From assembly GCA_900073065.1 (NCBI GenBank), contig FJOG01000004.1:83446-141937 (forward strand): 58,492 nucleotides of DNA, in the 5' to 3' direction. The notes under the pieces are model-generated. The model was not told where the DNA came from, did not search any database, and saw only the letters and a list, made by a program, of their open reading frames with translations. Shown here in pieces: positions 9,175 to 21,300 of this stretch (the stretch's first letter is position 1; the number at the start of each line of letters is the position of its first letter). This DNA comes from Phialocephala subalpina (Eukaryota; Ascomycota; Leotiomycetes; Helotiales; Mollisiaceae). The translations under genes and the position numbers were made by a program.

Positions 9175-10836
9175 CTAGATCTCATAGAAGAAGTCCGGGT
9201 GATCACTTCCCAGCTCCTCAAAACTTTCAGCTCGGAGCGCAAGTACCTCCGGGCTATTGCTGTCCAGCGCCTCCTGTTTCTTCTTGTTCAACCACACCAC
9301 ATACAGCGAGCCAAATGCGGCAGTTGGGATCATAAACGCTACAAAGGCGAGGATAATCGACAAACCTTTGAGATAATAAGGCGGCGTCGTGAAGGCTTGC
9401 ACGGCGCTGGCCACGACAGCTTGAGCAATGACATTGGTGAAGGCGCTTGCCGTGGCACGATGCGTATAGTTGCGAGTATTGATGGCCAGCCAGGTCACAA
9501 TAATCATGACAGAAGGATACATGCCAACTCCAGCGAGGCAGACAGCGGCGTATCGCGCAGCGTGATTGGTCTTGACGGCGATGAGAATAACCAGGCCGAT
9601 CAGAGTGACGGTGGCGAGGAACATCAGCCACGGCCCACGCATGCTGGTTCGGTCAGAGATTCGCGTGAAGAAGAGCGTGGATACAAATGCCACTGAATAG
9701 ACTGGAACTGTCATCAGTTGGGCTTGGACGCTCGTGTATCCCATGGTCTTAATGAGTGCTGGAAGAAAACTCGAAACACCCGACAGCGAAACTTGAGTGC
9801 CCACGAGGAGCATGGTGTAAACATAGAGCATCGGAGACTTGAAAGCCGTGATGATATCTTTCCACACGATTCTTGCTCCGGGAGTGTTGTTAGCTTGCTG
9901 GGTTCGAATCACAGCCAACCGTTTTTCATCTTCTGTGAACCCCCAGCGAAGACGTTCCGGTACTGGAGGCAGAAATATCAAGACGAGAATCCCATATCCA
10001 ATCGATATAATCCCTTCGACTAGGAAGAGCCATTGCCAGGCCTGGAATGGGGGTTTGTGTGAATAATCTGTGACGATGCCGAAAGATATGAGCCCATTGA
10101 ATGCACCAGCCAGGCTGGAAGCCGAATAGAATATGCCACTGCGGGTAGCGAGTTCCTTTGGAGTGTACCAGAGCGACAGATAGAGAAGGGCAGCGTGATC
10201 AGCCCCCTCGCAGAACCCGATGATCACGCGTAGTCCTTCTGCTTGAGAAGCCGATGTGACACGTATCAAACAAGTAATGGCAACGCCCCAGATAATGACC
10301 GCCGCACCCAAAACTCCCTGTGGCGTCATACTGCGAAGAGTATACACGCCAGCAGCTTGGCCAATAACGAATCCAACATAGAAGAGGGAGACGACGTTCG
10401 CCCACTGCTATCTAATTAGCGCGGTAAAAGCCAATTTTCGGGAGAAGACTCGGAAATATTGGAGATGTCTTAGGAGCAGCAAACAAAACGAACCGTTTCC
10501 ATGCAAGCTCTTGAGACAGCTCCTCACCCCGGAGCTCCATACAAAAAAGTAGCAAAATAGTGTGGAAATAAGACGTACCTGGGAATTACTGGCGCCGATT
10601 GCCTTCTGCATCCCAGCTGTTTGCGCGTTCCCAATATCAGATCGATCCATCGCTGCGAGGAAGTAGACGAAAGTGATCATGGGCAGGGTCCACAAGTCGA
10701 TTTTCCATTTCAATCGTCGTGCGACCTTGGTGTCGTGTTCATCGAGTTCAAATGACAACTGTGGTCCGACATGCTGAAGCTTGGGGTCTGACACGTCTTC
10801 GAGTTGAGCAAGCTCGACCTTGTCTGTCTGTGACAT
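9175..10836 (-). CDS. MFS transporter, anion:cation symporter (DAL5-like) family
   Basis: 495 aa from two exons, 10836-10579 and 10404-9175, with a 174-nt intron (GTACGT donor, CTAAT branch, GCAG acceptor) joined in phase 0. The first transmembrane region carries the family hallmark AAMDRSDIGNAQTAGM. About twelve hydrophobic segments follow, with WYTPKELATRSGIFYSAS and WQWLFLVEGIISI, and a hydrophilic tail ending in DHPDFFYEI, as in fungal allantoate/nicotinate/pantothenate-type permeases. The ATG at 10836 was chosen because it opens the conserved cytoplasmic N-terminus; an upstream ATG (10920) adds only unrelated residues. It probably brings in the substrate of the neighbouring enzymes, which is inference. 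The intron is long for this locus, but no extra exon is needed. Confidence 0.88.
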
Positions 10837-12303
10837 GATGGCGATGGTCTTGAAATGATGCGAACGAAAGTATGTTTGGAGCCTTCTGGGTTTGTTTGGA
10901 CAAGATACGATGGCGGGCAAAGGAAGAGGAAAGGATCTATTAAAACCCCCAAGCCTTTGAAAGAGGGAGTCTCCTGAAATACTTGTCTCATCGCGTTAAG
11001 GTAAGCGCAAAGAGAAAACGTACTGCGAGGAGTTAGTTATTCCTGGGGAAGTTCGCACGGGGAAAGATATTGCGGGGGAAGGAGTGTTCCGAATAAGCAG
11101 GGGAAAGGCCGGATCGCGGGGAAGCGGGGTGATTGGCCATCTCGCACTTCGTTCGGTACCAAGACCGTGCTTTCGGGATTGTTGGCTGCAGAATAAATCT
11201 TTAATTCTGGCTCGGATGTTCGGCCCAGTTTCTCGGGATAAGCATTCCTTGACAACACAATCCCGTAAAATCGTGGGTGGAATAAATTACCTTTGCCTTA
11301 ATTCTGTGGATATTCATATATATATATTTGATATCTGTCAGCGCCGCAGAGGGTTATGGTGGAAGACTGGAAGCGGATAAGATGGAGGGTAAAGTAGCAT
11401 GTAACAATCGACTTGTCAAGCCTGACTTTGTGGGTGGTTTGAATAAGAGGTTCCAAGAAGGTTCGTCCGACTCAGAAGGAGGAGAATGAGCACTGACAGT
11501 CGGAATGAAACGGATTACCGAGCATGCGCAGCAGGAAAGAACCAGGCACATGTTGCAAACCATGGTCCTAGGACCTTTGGCAGGAGCAGTGGAGGTCCCA
11601 GAACCCATATGGCTCAACGACCATGTAGACTGAAGAAGCATTCATTCTCCACATAATTTCTTATCCATACTTTAAGATAAGCGTAGCATTCCAAGAGTTC
11701 GATTTGTATTTATCTATGAAATTATGGCTTCGTGGGATATTGTCGGGAGTCATGTGTGTTCATAGGGACTGGATTATTTGCTACATCTTGCTGAAAACAT
11801 CACGTACAGGATATCACAATCTTGCTTGCAACTCCACGTCACACCAGTTTCAGTTGCCATGTGCAAGCTCTTAAATGATACTTTCCATTACAGCTCTGTT
11901 GTTTCGATCTAGAAAATCCACTCTGTTATCCATATACCAATACCAAACTCCTTCGCTTCTTATGCTTTTCCTCCAACATATTATGTACAAGTACTAGGCG
12001 GCACAGTCGTCCTACTAGCCGTTCTCGGCCTAGGCGGTTTGTCGAAACGAGGAGCTGCTTGCGATGTCCTCGAGAAGCAAACTAGATGAACTTCCACCAA
12101 GATTCTGCTCTAGATCCAACTCTATTCAAAGCGCCTTGCCGTGCCAGATACCTAGCTGTCCTTCATTCGATATGATTTGGAGATACGATTTCTTGGCGTA
12201 GTGCTCGATATCCTGAGACTATGTTCACGTTTGTCATTCTCATTCTTCACGGTTAAGTGTGCATTCATTCGTCAATGTTAAGTGCTGTGTTGAGACGATC
12301 TTC
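10837..12303. other. Intergenic region
   Basis: About 1.47 kb without a supported gene. The left part is the MFS promoter; the right part is 3' of the minus-strand HET-NACHT pseudogene. Reading frames such as the minus one at 11354-11641 lack motifs. This is the boundary between the catabolic genes and the NLR-rich block. Confidence 0.55.
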
Positions 12304-15300
12304 TCACGGACATGGCGCCTGACGTGCCGGGTCCTCCACAAGCATTTCGGCATCACCGCCATCGACATCCATGTTTTCCTCTCCTTCAACATTGGAATCT
12401 AAACTATCAATAGCGCCACGCGCTAATAACAAAGTTACAATCTCTTTGCCAGCAGCAGAACTGTCCTGCTTTGCAAGTTGCAAAGCTGTGAACATATCCT
12501 GGTCACGTGAGTTGACATCTGCTCCGGCATCCAGGAGCCTCACAAGTGTCGTTGTATTTTGTCCCATAACAGCGTAATGAATGGCGGCGAAGCCCTCGGC
12601 CGACAGGGCTTCGAGGTCAGCCCAGCCTCGGCGCAAGATCAAGTCAAAGATCTTCACACAATTATGTCGTATTGCTTCTTGAAAGACCGTCAAGCCACAT
12701 TCATTCGGAACATATATGTCTGCTTCGAGGTTTATGAGAGTTTCGAATGCAGCAGCGTGGTCATTATCTAGCGTGCAATCAAGCGGTGTTCGTTCGTAGT
12801 CTCCGGCGCAGGAGTTCGGGCTCATTCCGTGTCTGATGAGTTCGGTAATAGTATTGGACTGTCCAGCTTCAGCTGCACAGTGAAGAGCATTACCATACCA
12901 ATTCTCCAGGTACAGATCTGCGCCCTTTTGCAGCAACATATTGACGATCAAAACGTGGCCTCTGGAGGCTGCTTTGATGAGAGGTGTCGTGCCCATGTTG
13001 GTAGTAGCGTCCACGGCAAGATTTGTTTTATCGAGCAGTATCCGGGTCATGGTTTCCAGCCCAAAGTGACTGGAAATATGAAGCGGAGTGAGGCTCAGGC
13101 ATTCTTCGGAGCACCAATAGATTTCTTTGCGTTGCTTCAAGACTTGCGTTACTTGGTATGCAGCAGCGACCCCGTTGTGATGTTGAAAGAAGTCGACAGT
13201 GAGATTCTGAATGTGCGGATCAGTTTCGGACTTCTGAACGTGTATGCCCCAGAAAGAGGCAGCATATGCCAAGAAAGGATTGCGCTGAATCAACTCCAAT
13301 ATTTGGTGCTTGTCCTCCCATGGGCCATCCCTGAAGGTGTCGAACAACAGATATCTGATACAAGTCCCTGCGAGACTCGCCTCCGCATTCATGAAGAGTC
13401 TCTGACTGTGCTCGGTCAAGTACTCTTGGACTGAGTAATGAGCGAGACGGGTGATGCTACTCTCTCGATCAATGGTGTCAATTATTTCTGTCGCAAATTT
13501 CTCATCAACAAAGTCCTCGACATTAGCAGCTCGAATTTCTTGATACATATAGCGCATGAGATCCGATTCGTGTGCTTCAATTTCGATCTGGGAGTAAGCG
13601 TGAAAAACTGCATTGATGTCATGTGGACGTTGACGGCTGGTCACGAATATGCGGACGCTCAAGATCTGCTTCAGTCGTTGTATAAAGTCCAACACCACTC
13701 GTCGATGTCTCGATTCGTCGCATTCATCGAGCGCATCAATGATGATATATGTTCGATGCGCGTGTCCAGACGTCTTAATGATGTCGATCAGCAGATTTTG
13801 AAGCTCGTGCATAGGTAAGGAGGAATCATGGAACTTCTTATGCGCATCCACTAAAATTTCGGGAAGTTTTGAAATGGTAGCAGCGACTTGCCTTAGAATA
13901 GCCGAAATCATGTTGCTTGGCGTCTGATTATCTTGGTCCTGGTAGTCAAAGTACCAGAAGGCAACAGGGCATTCTTCTCCGGCTAGCGAGCTCTGAAGCT
14001 CGTCTATCACGACTGACCTGTACGTTGTTAGCTCTCACACATGCACGGCTTTGAGTCCCGTTCATACGTTAAGACAGTCTTGCCAGATCCCTGAATCCCG
14101 TGACACCAGAGGCCGTTCGAGGAAAAAGTATCATCACGCCACCGCTTGTACTCCTCTTGCTCCAACAGCCATCCTCCAGTGCCCTCTGCCCGAGCACATT
14201 GAATAGCATGATGCCTTTGGATATAACTTTGCTTCGAGATCCAGTTCAAAATCTCATATTTTTTTCTAGTATTGCGATCGTCTTGAATCATGCGCATCTG
14301 GTCCCTAATCGCGTCTTGCGCCTGAGCATTCTTCTCATGAAGAATATCGACGCGGGTGTTGTCAAGGCAGGCGGGTTCGTGTTGTCTCTGGTACGAATTG
14401 AAGGGTGCATCGACAGCGAACGGTAAGCCATTGAGCGAGTTGTCTAACCATCAGTCCCCAGTAAGTACTCTGTCTTTACTATAGGCTTAATGCGAAGAAA
14501 ATCCATGTTATGGACTTACCACCCTGTGTATATATTTCAGATGAAAGCAGCCTTAAATGATCGATACTTGAACACTTATCGATCTCTTCGCGAAGCCGGC
14601 GGAACGCATTCTTTATTCCCTCGCCATAGATGAGCGGCATATGTATGTCGAAAATGCCTAGCAGAGAGTAAGCCTTATCTTCTTCGCGCTTAGTTTCACG
14701 CTTTTCTGCCCATGACATTCGTTCAGCGACACTGAATTCAAACAGAGCACTCCCCTGAAGAGCCCGGAGAGCTAATCCCGTTACTTCGCGGACTTGTCGC
14801 TCCAACGACTTCTTGTCACCGAGTCGCTTGCCCTCTAAAGAGAAGAATTCAACCGATGGCGGAGCAATAAGCTCTTGTAGAGTCCAGCCCCGGGTAAACC
14901 ATCTACTTTTTCGAAAAGCCGCTTCCCACGATTGGAGGGACAAGTTGTTCTGATTGTGGTTATTTGTCGAAACATCTGATAAATATACGTAACATTTAGT
15001 TGCATTATAATACCAGCGGAACATAGAGTTAATAGCCTCTGAGAGCTCGGTGTTGTTCGATTTGTTAATGCAATAAGTATCCACCCAAAAATGTAGTAGG
15101 CCATCATGAACGGCTCGCTCTGCGCAGAACTGGATCTTTCGATATCCAGCTTTAGTGTTCCCAAAACCTTCTGCCAAGTCTCTCAAAGTGACCTCTTTAT
15201 CATCGTCTCCCTAAGTATGCGAAAGTATTGCATACGGAGGGATATTATGAATAAGATCCTTGGTCGGGCTGAATTCGCCATTCGTTTTGAGTTGCAACAG

Positions 15301-15306
15301 ACGCAT
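12304..15306 (-). pseudogene. HET-NACHT-ankyrin gene with a stop in the HET domain
   Basis: Three exons can be read: 15306-14520, 14443-14068 and 14017-12304, with introns of 76 and 50 nt and phases that fit. Order: a HET domain starting MRLLQ, with WVDTYCINKSNNTELSEAI, CYVYLSDV and SRWFTRGWTLQELIAP; a linker (LPFAVDAPFNSYQRQHEP); a NACHT domain with P-loop GIQGSGKT and Walker B IIIDALDECDE; then about seven ankyrin repeats. At 15211-15213 the conserved SHTWG motif reads SHT-stop-G (TGG to TAG), 31 codons from the start. The NACHT C-terminal half is also missing: the frame jumps from FATEIIDTIDRES to ITRLAHYSVQEYL, which drops the usual ADGMFLW region and winged-helix part. It may still be transcribed; translation could only restart far downstream. 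STAND proteins of this kind act in fungal allorecognition and programmed cell death. Confidence 0.82.
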
Positions 15307-16277
15307 TACTGAGCGCGGACAAGGAGAGGCCTATACGATTGAATTCCAGACAGCGAGTAACTCCGGCGAACTAGTGCAGAGTTTCAATGGCAAGCTGCAG
15401 TTAGGAGGGAGGACCTGGTAAAATGTTGACGATATATGAGATGCTACGAGTGTGGAGCATCAGTTTGTGGGTAAAGAATTGATTGTTAAGTCCGTAGAAC
15501 TAGCTAGGGAGAGAGGATGAGGATATAAGGGTTTGTGAGATTACCCCTGAGCTATACTACATATGGAAGGAGACACCACTACACGTGATCAGCAACTGAC
15601 ACGATCCCTACGTTGGGACATACGTGGTCCGTGCCTTAAATATCAGGTAGCAATAGGTCAAAGATGATTAATTATATTCCTTTATACCTCTTCGCAGTTC
15701 AAAGCCACGGCCGCGCCTTTGAAGATCGATCCAGCCACAGCCATTCTCGATCGATTCGGTCATTCGAAGAGCAATACCTATGCTACCCTTTCTGGACTAA
15801 GCAGAGCGCCCGAGTCCACATTGTGGCATCGCGACCGTAGCCGTCCGTCAAGAAGAGAAAGCGCTGCTCAATTATATGCTACGAAGGTCCAAGAATAGAT
15901 ACCCGTTTCCTATCAAGTTCGTAAGGACCTTGGCACTTGTTATTGTGCGTCAACGCGCGTCGATTTTCCAGACTCCTGCGACCGATGGCGATGAGATTCG
16001 ACCAAGGTCGAGGCGGTGTTAGCCAGGGGAAATTATTTGGGATGATTTGGGATGATGGGTCTCGACCTGTTTGCTAGATGGCGGGGTAATGTTGTTCGCT
16101 CCTTCTTCTCCACCTCTTCACAAATCATCATGACAGCGAAATGCGTGTGCACTGACAGAGCAACATCGCACACGCACCAATTGACGCCAATTGCAGGAGT
16201 CGGGTGACTTTTTGCTCAGCTCGTGAAAGTTGGCATCAACCGGATCTGAAATCCTACGATCATCCAAAGAGAGCGTC
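15307..16277. other. Intergenic region
   Basis: About 970 bases, the shared upstream region of the minus-strand HET-NACHT pseudogene and the plus-strand UstYa-like pseudogene. No protein-like frame. A 10-base direct repeat (TTTGGGATGA) occurs twice at about 16036-16056. Confidence 0.45.
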
Positions 16278-16981
16278 ATGGAAGTCGACAACGAGGCTGG
16301 TGAAGCTCTGGTTGAGGGGCAGACTAGCTTCAGGTATCCTCGCAGCAGGCGCCCAACCTGTGGAGTAATCATACCATGGGCATTGGCAATCTTCTTCTTC
16401 TATACCACTTGTCTTTTCGCGCTCCCGAAAGATCATGTCCCAGTGCGGGAAGTTGGTAGTTTTGAAACTGGATTTGAAACTGATTTTGGTAAGATCTTAC
16501 TCTACGTCTGTGTTTTATCACTTCTTTTCCTTTGGCTGACTTGACCAGTGTCTTCGCCGCCTGAAATTCCTGTCAAGATCGTCAAGAAAAGATCCACGAA
16601 CGACCTACTCTTCAACACGACTTCTCAAACTCTGTACAATCAGCCCCTTGATTGAAACGAAATAACATACATCGGTGAGCCATCGCCTGCCATTGACGCA
16701 GCATGGAACGGTCTGCTGGACATAAAGACTCAGAAGCAGAAGGTTGGATGCATCAAGGCAGGGCACATCTGGATCATTGTGTTGATCAAATCAGGCAGGC
16801 GCTCATGTGTCATGCTGACTTGACTCCAGTGCCTATGATACCCGTTGAAGGTGCACCTGATGGCGCAATCATTGGAAATGGGGAGTTGCACACTTGTCGG
16901 GACTTTGATGCTGTAATTATTGAAATAGGTGGAAGAACGAGGGAAGAAGCAGAAGGCACTAGGCGATTGAGAGATCCATGA
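16278..16981 (+). pseudogene. Broken UstYa-like (DUF3328) oxidase gene
   Basis: The N-terminal exon 16278-16488 encodes a hydrophilic head and one transmembrane segment (IIPWALAIFFFYTTCLFAL). A 60-nt intron (16489-16548) leads into PPEIPVKIVKKRSTNDLLFN, typical of DUF3328 proteins. A TGA at 16653-16655 interrupts the frame just before YIGEPSPAIDAAW, the conserved PSxxxDxAW element. The first HxxHC motif is missing and the frame then changes: the second HxxHC motif is seen as HLDHCVDQIRQALMCHADLTP from about 16757. The family makes oxidative crosslinks or other changes in fungal RiPPs and related metabolites. Here a stop, a deletion and a frame change make activity unlikely. Confidence 0.7.
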
Positions 16982-17083
16982 TACCATGAATATGCATTTG
17001 AACTAGATGTAATACACCAGAGAACACCTTGCTCACTGGAAAGTAAAAGCGAAAGTAGGAAAAGTTGGATTGTCAGAGTGCCT

Positions 17084-17780
17084 CTACCCAGTCCAAGCGT
17101 TCCAGTTAAACGGCACCTTCTCCTTGTTCCTCTCTGCTCCCCACTTCTTCACTGCATCAAAATCTCGACACGTATGCGCAACACTATGCGTCGCAAAGGA
17201 CTTCTTCTGTGGTCCCTCCACCGAGAACAGCGGCACAGGAGTGAGATCACTCTGGCATTGTATCGTTTGTCGAAGTTGGTCGATGCAGTGGTCTGTAACT
17301 CTCGGTCAGCCCATCTTTCCTCGTAAAGGACCCTGTAAACTTACAGATATGCACGCGCTTCCATTGCGGATCCAGTTGAGAGGTGAAATCGGTATTGGCA
17401 TTGTAGTGATCTGGGTCGAGAGCTCGTCTGGCAAGATCAAGACAGTGCAAATTGTGGAAAACGCTGACTTCCATATACACTTTATCCCCATCGAGCGCTT
17501 TAAGGTCCCAGGATGCTGCTTTTTGGACGCTCTCTCGTTATTCCTCCGAGATTTCCATGTATGTACCTTTGATGCAGTGTCAGAATATAACGCAGTGATT
17601 CTGGATGAAGTGACTAACCTGTCAAAAGGTCGCTCCCCGCATCGTCAATCTCTTTGCTGGGGTACCCCGCATATAACTTGGGGACTCCCGTGTTCATTGA
17701 ATTCGAGTAGACCATTGCTCGGGTTGAAATCGTAATAGTCGTAGAAATGTTCCTCTTTGTATGGATATCTGGAGCGGAAA
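17084..17780 (-). pseudogene. Second UstYa-like (DUF3328) gene, truncated and broken
   Basis: Read on the minus strand, tail to tail with the previous copy. From 17780 it encodes FRSRYPYKEEHFYDYY, then VPKLYAGYPSKEIDDA (one base out of frame), an intron, TYMEISEE and an in-frame TAA at 17538-17540. The frame continues to the first HxxHC motif (VFHNLHCLD), an intron at 17293-17344, and the second motif (HIYHCIDQLRQ), ending SVAHTCRDFDAV and WNAWTG before the stop at 17084. The membrane-anchor exon expected upstream is absent; a fragment of an unrelated regulator gene begins about 130 bases away, so the 5' end was probably lost by rearrangement. The C-terminal half is well preserved, which suggests recent loss. 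Confidence 0.7.
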
Positions 17781-17908
17781 CTGGAGAGCAGTCAGCACCG
17801 CATATTATCCAACACGTGCGATGGACATACTGAAGTCCGTAGGAGCTTGCTGATGTATCGTACTAGTTCTAGGAGTTAACTTCGTTGTACACCTGCACTA
17901 ACAACTGC

Positions 17909-18015
17909 CAAAAAGACTCGGAAAGCCTCCGTCACCTCAGAAAGAGGAGTGAAGGTTGTATGTGGAGAACAAGATACGAGATGAGAAGAGTGAAGAGGAA
18001 GATTCAGCTGACATA
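17909..18015 (-). pseudogene. Rearranged fragment of the left-arm Zn2Cys6 regulator
   Basis: Bases 17909-17940 match 4687-4718 (coding region, VTEAFRVFL) and 17941-18015 match 5151-5225 (upstream of the start codon), with only a few substitutions. The two parts are 432 bases apart in the source but fused here, and the missing part includes the whole zinc cluster. The junction lacks GT-AG ends on the coding strand, so it looks like a deletion rather than a spliced copy. Confidence 0.75.
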
Positions 18016-18373
18016 CAGTCGGCTGCAAAACCGGCTTCGCTTTAACCTTACTACGACAGAAAAGGTTGGCCTGAGCGCCACTGCGGCCTTCCCTGCTAGC
18101 GTAGCCGATTTGCCACGTAGGCAATGTCCTTGATCGTGGGCCATACCTTCCGCGATTTCAAATGTCTTTGCACTAGAGATCTCTCCAAGTCGAGGAGCAC
18201 TCGAATGCAGTGCAGTTCTGTGCGATTTTTCGTGCTCCATTAACGCAAATCTTTCCCGGCTTTCGTGAAAAAGTTATTACAGCACAGTTACCAGACCCAC
18301 AAGACTTAACCCTCTTACCTTTGCCTCGTCTCAATTTTCACCCCCGAGCATCTTTGTTGACGTTGTCTTAATC
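18016..18373. other. Upstream region of the Helo-like NLR gene
   Basis: About 360 bases between the regulator fragment and the NLR start codon. It presumably contains the NLR promoter. CT-rich tracts precede the ATG (18310-18345); no defined element is recognised. Confidence 0.45.
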
Positions 18374-21300
18374 ATGGCCGAATTAGGAGTGGCGGTTAGT
18401 GTGGTCGGCATCATCTCATTCGGGATAGGTACAGCTCAAAGTCTTCTGAAGTATTATGGATCCTGGAGGGGCCAAGATAGCGATGTCGCAGATATGTGTG
18501 CATCCCTCGATAGCCTTTCGAGAACTTTGGCGGTCCTGTCCGAAACTTTCCGACGACAAGATCCTCCTAGCATGTCAATACAGAAACGTGTGGTGGAAAG
18601 TGTTGACTGTGTCAACATGGCGATGAAGAAGCTGGAAGATGAATTGGAAAAAGAAAAGAACACGGAGTCTCCCAAACCAGAAGTACGAACCGTACTTCGA
18701 CGTCACGTACGAAGGGCGTTGTATCCCTTCAAAGAAGAAACGCTACGGAAAATCCAAAATGCTGTTTCTCAGGCTCGTTCTGACCTCGATTTAATTTTGC
18801 AAGTTCTGCACATGTTAGTATACCTGGGACTTATCAGTCTTGTTCTTTCTTAAATTGATCAAGCTGACTGGGTTGTTCAGCGAGAGTATCTCAGACATTC
18901 GCCCCGAAATCAAGTTGCTTGTACGCTGGAAAGAAGGTATGTGCTACCTGTTCCATATAGTTCTGTGAAGCCAAAGGTCCTTACTCGGAAGGCACCCCCA
19001 ACGCGATGAGCCTTCTAGAGTAGTGCTACTATTGGTTTGAATTTAGAATGTTATAGAAATTCGTCAAATTCCTCCTTCCTCAAAAAAGAAGCCTTGTTAT
19101 ACGTGGTGGAGCTTCTGACGCGCTGTTTAGACGAAGAAACAAAAAGCATACTCTATTGGTTATCACCAGTAAATTTCTGGCTGAAGCAGGAGGATGTGTG
19201 CAAACAACGAGAAGCTGGAACTGGGAAATGGCTGCTTGAGCATCCTGACTTTCTTGAGTGGGAGAAAGGAAATAAAGAGATGCTTTGGTGTTGCGGAAGC
19301 CGTGAGTTTTGCTTATATCAGTGAGACCTAGAGTTATGTCAATCGAAGCTAACAGGCTGTCAGCTGGTGTTGGTAAGACAGTGCTTGCGTAAGTTGAGTC
19401 ATTACCACAAGCAGGGACCAACGAAACTGACTATTAAGGTCGGCCATAATCGAATTCCTGGAAAACGATCTGTCGCTGCCAAGTATAGGGCTTGCATTTA
19501 TCTACTGCAAGCACAAAGAGAATCTGGTACAAAGTGTCGAATATTTTCTCGGCGCAATCGTCCGGCAGTTGGTAGAGCGGAGGCAGACCATCCCACTCGA
19601 AGTACGCTCTCGTTACGAGAGGCACCGTGGAAAAGAAACAAACCCCACCCGTCAGGAGTATGTGGACTTGCTTCGGCTTTTAGCCCATGAATTCTCTGAG
19701 GTGTATGTTGTGATCGACGCATTGGACGAATGCATTGATAAGAATGGTTACATCATTTGGCACGGGCTGCTCTCCAAGTTGAAGAGTTCTGTCTCTAACC
19801 TTCGTCTGTTATACACATCTAGGGATATCGAGGATATCGCAGGCATCTTAACGGGCTCGACTCCTATTGAAATACGCGCTAGCGAGGCGGACATTCAAGC
19901 CTATGTTCAAGCACAGGTCAAGTCTACGGCATCTCTACTGTCAATTTGTGAGCAGGATGCCGAGCTAGAGAACAATATTCCGCAGGCAATTGCATCGAAA
20001 GCTGAGGGGATGTAAGTTCTACTCAATTCCTCGTGCTTTGCTTTAATTAGGTCACTGATTGATTCAAGCTTTCTGGCTGCACAATTGTATATTGAGTTCC
20101 TCGCTTCGAAGACCAATCCTAGAGCTGTCAAAAAGGCATTGAATGCACTGCCGTCAACACTCAATGAGAACTACGAAGAAGCAATGAAGAGGATAGAGCG
20201 ATCACCTACCAAACCACTTGCTTTTAAGGTTTTAAAATGGATAGTGTATGCTGTTAGGCCTCTTCAACTCGAAGAGGTCCTGCATGCTATGGCTGTCGAT
20301 GAACTGGGTCCTGAAGATGAATCTGTTATCAAGGATTGTCTCACGCCACCGGATATAATCGTCAACGCATGCGCAGGCATGATTAGGATTGACAAAGAAA
20401 GTAATGTGGTCAGTTTGGTTCACAAAACCACACAAGAATACTTCGATAAGAACGGAACCAACCACTTCCCGCACGCACACCGGGACATTACGACAATCTG
20501 TATCACATACCTTTCACTTAAAGAATTCGAAAGTGGAGCTTGCCAAAACGACAACGAGTTTGAACAACGCCTTCAATTACACAAGCTATACGACTACGCC
20601 TCACATAATTGGGGATATCATGCTCGAGCGGCTTCCACGTTAATCTCCGAAGTCAATAGCTTTCTTCAGAGAAAGACTCAAGTCGAGGCATCGATCCAAG
20701 CACTACTAGCCGTGAAGCTATACTTATTCGATTTAGAATATAGCCAAAGATTCCCAAAGGAAATGACAGGGTTGCATTTAGCAGCATTCTTTGGGGTTAA
20801 GGCTACCGTCCCGTTGCTTCTCGAGAAGGGGGCCGATGTTAACTCGAAGGCGAGCGACGGACGGACGCCGCTACACTTAGCCTCTGAGAATGGGCGTGTC
20901 AAGACCATTCAACTACTACTCGAGAAAGGGGCCGATGTCAACTCGAGGGCGAGTAACGGACAGACGCCGCTATACTTAGCCTCTAAAAATGGGCATATTA
21001 AGACTATCCAACTATTACTCGAGAAGGGGGCTGATATTAGCTCGAGGGCGAGTGATGGACGGACGCTACTACACTTAGCCTCTGAGAATGGTCATGTTAA
21101 GACCATCCAGCTACTTTTCGAGAAGGGGGCCGATGTCAACTCGAGGGCGAGTGACGGACAGACGCCGCTACACTTAGCCTCTAAGAATGGTCATGTTAAG
21201 ACCATCCAGCTACTACTCGGGAAGGGGGCTGATATTAGCTCGAGGGCGAGTGACGGACGGACGCTACTACACTTAGCCTCTGAGAATGGTCATGTTAAGA

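Noticed and set aside
11354..11641. Small gene or RiPP precursor near the UstYa genes
   Set aside because: No repeated cores, no Lys-Arg processing sites and no clear signal peptide. It is on the far side of an NLR gene.
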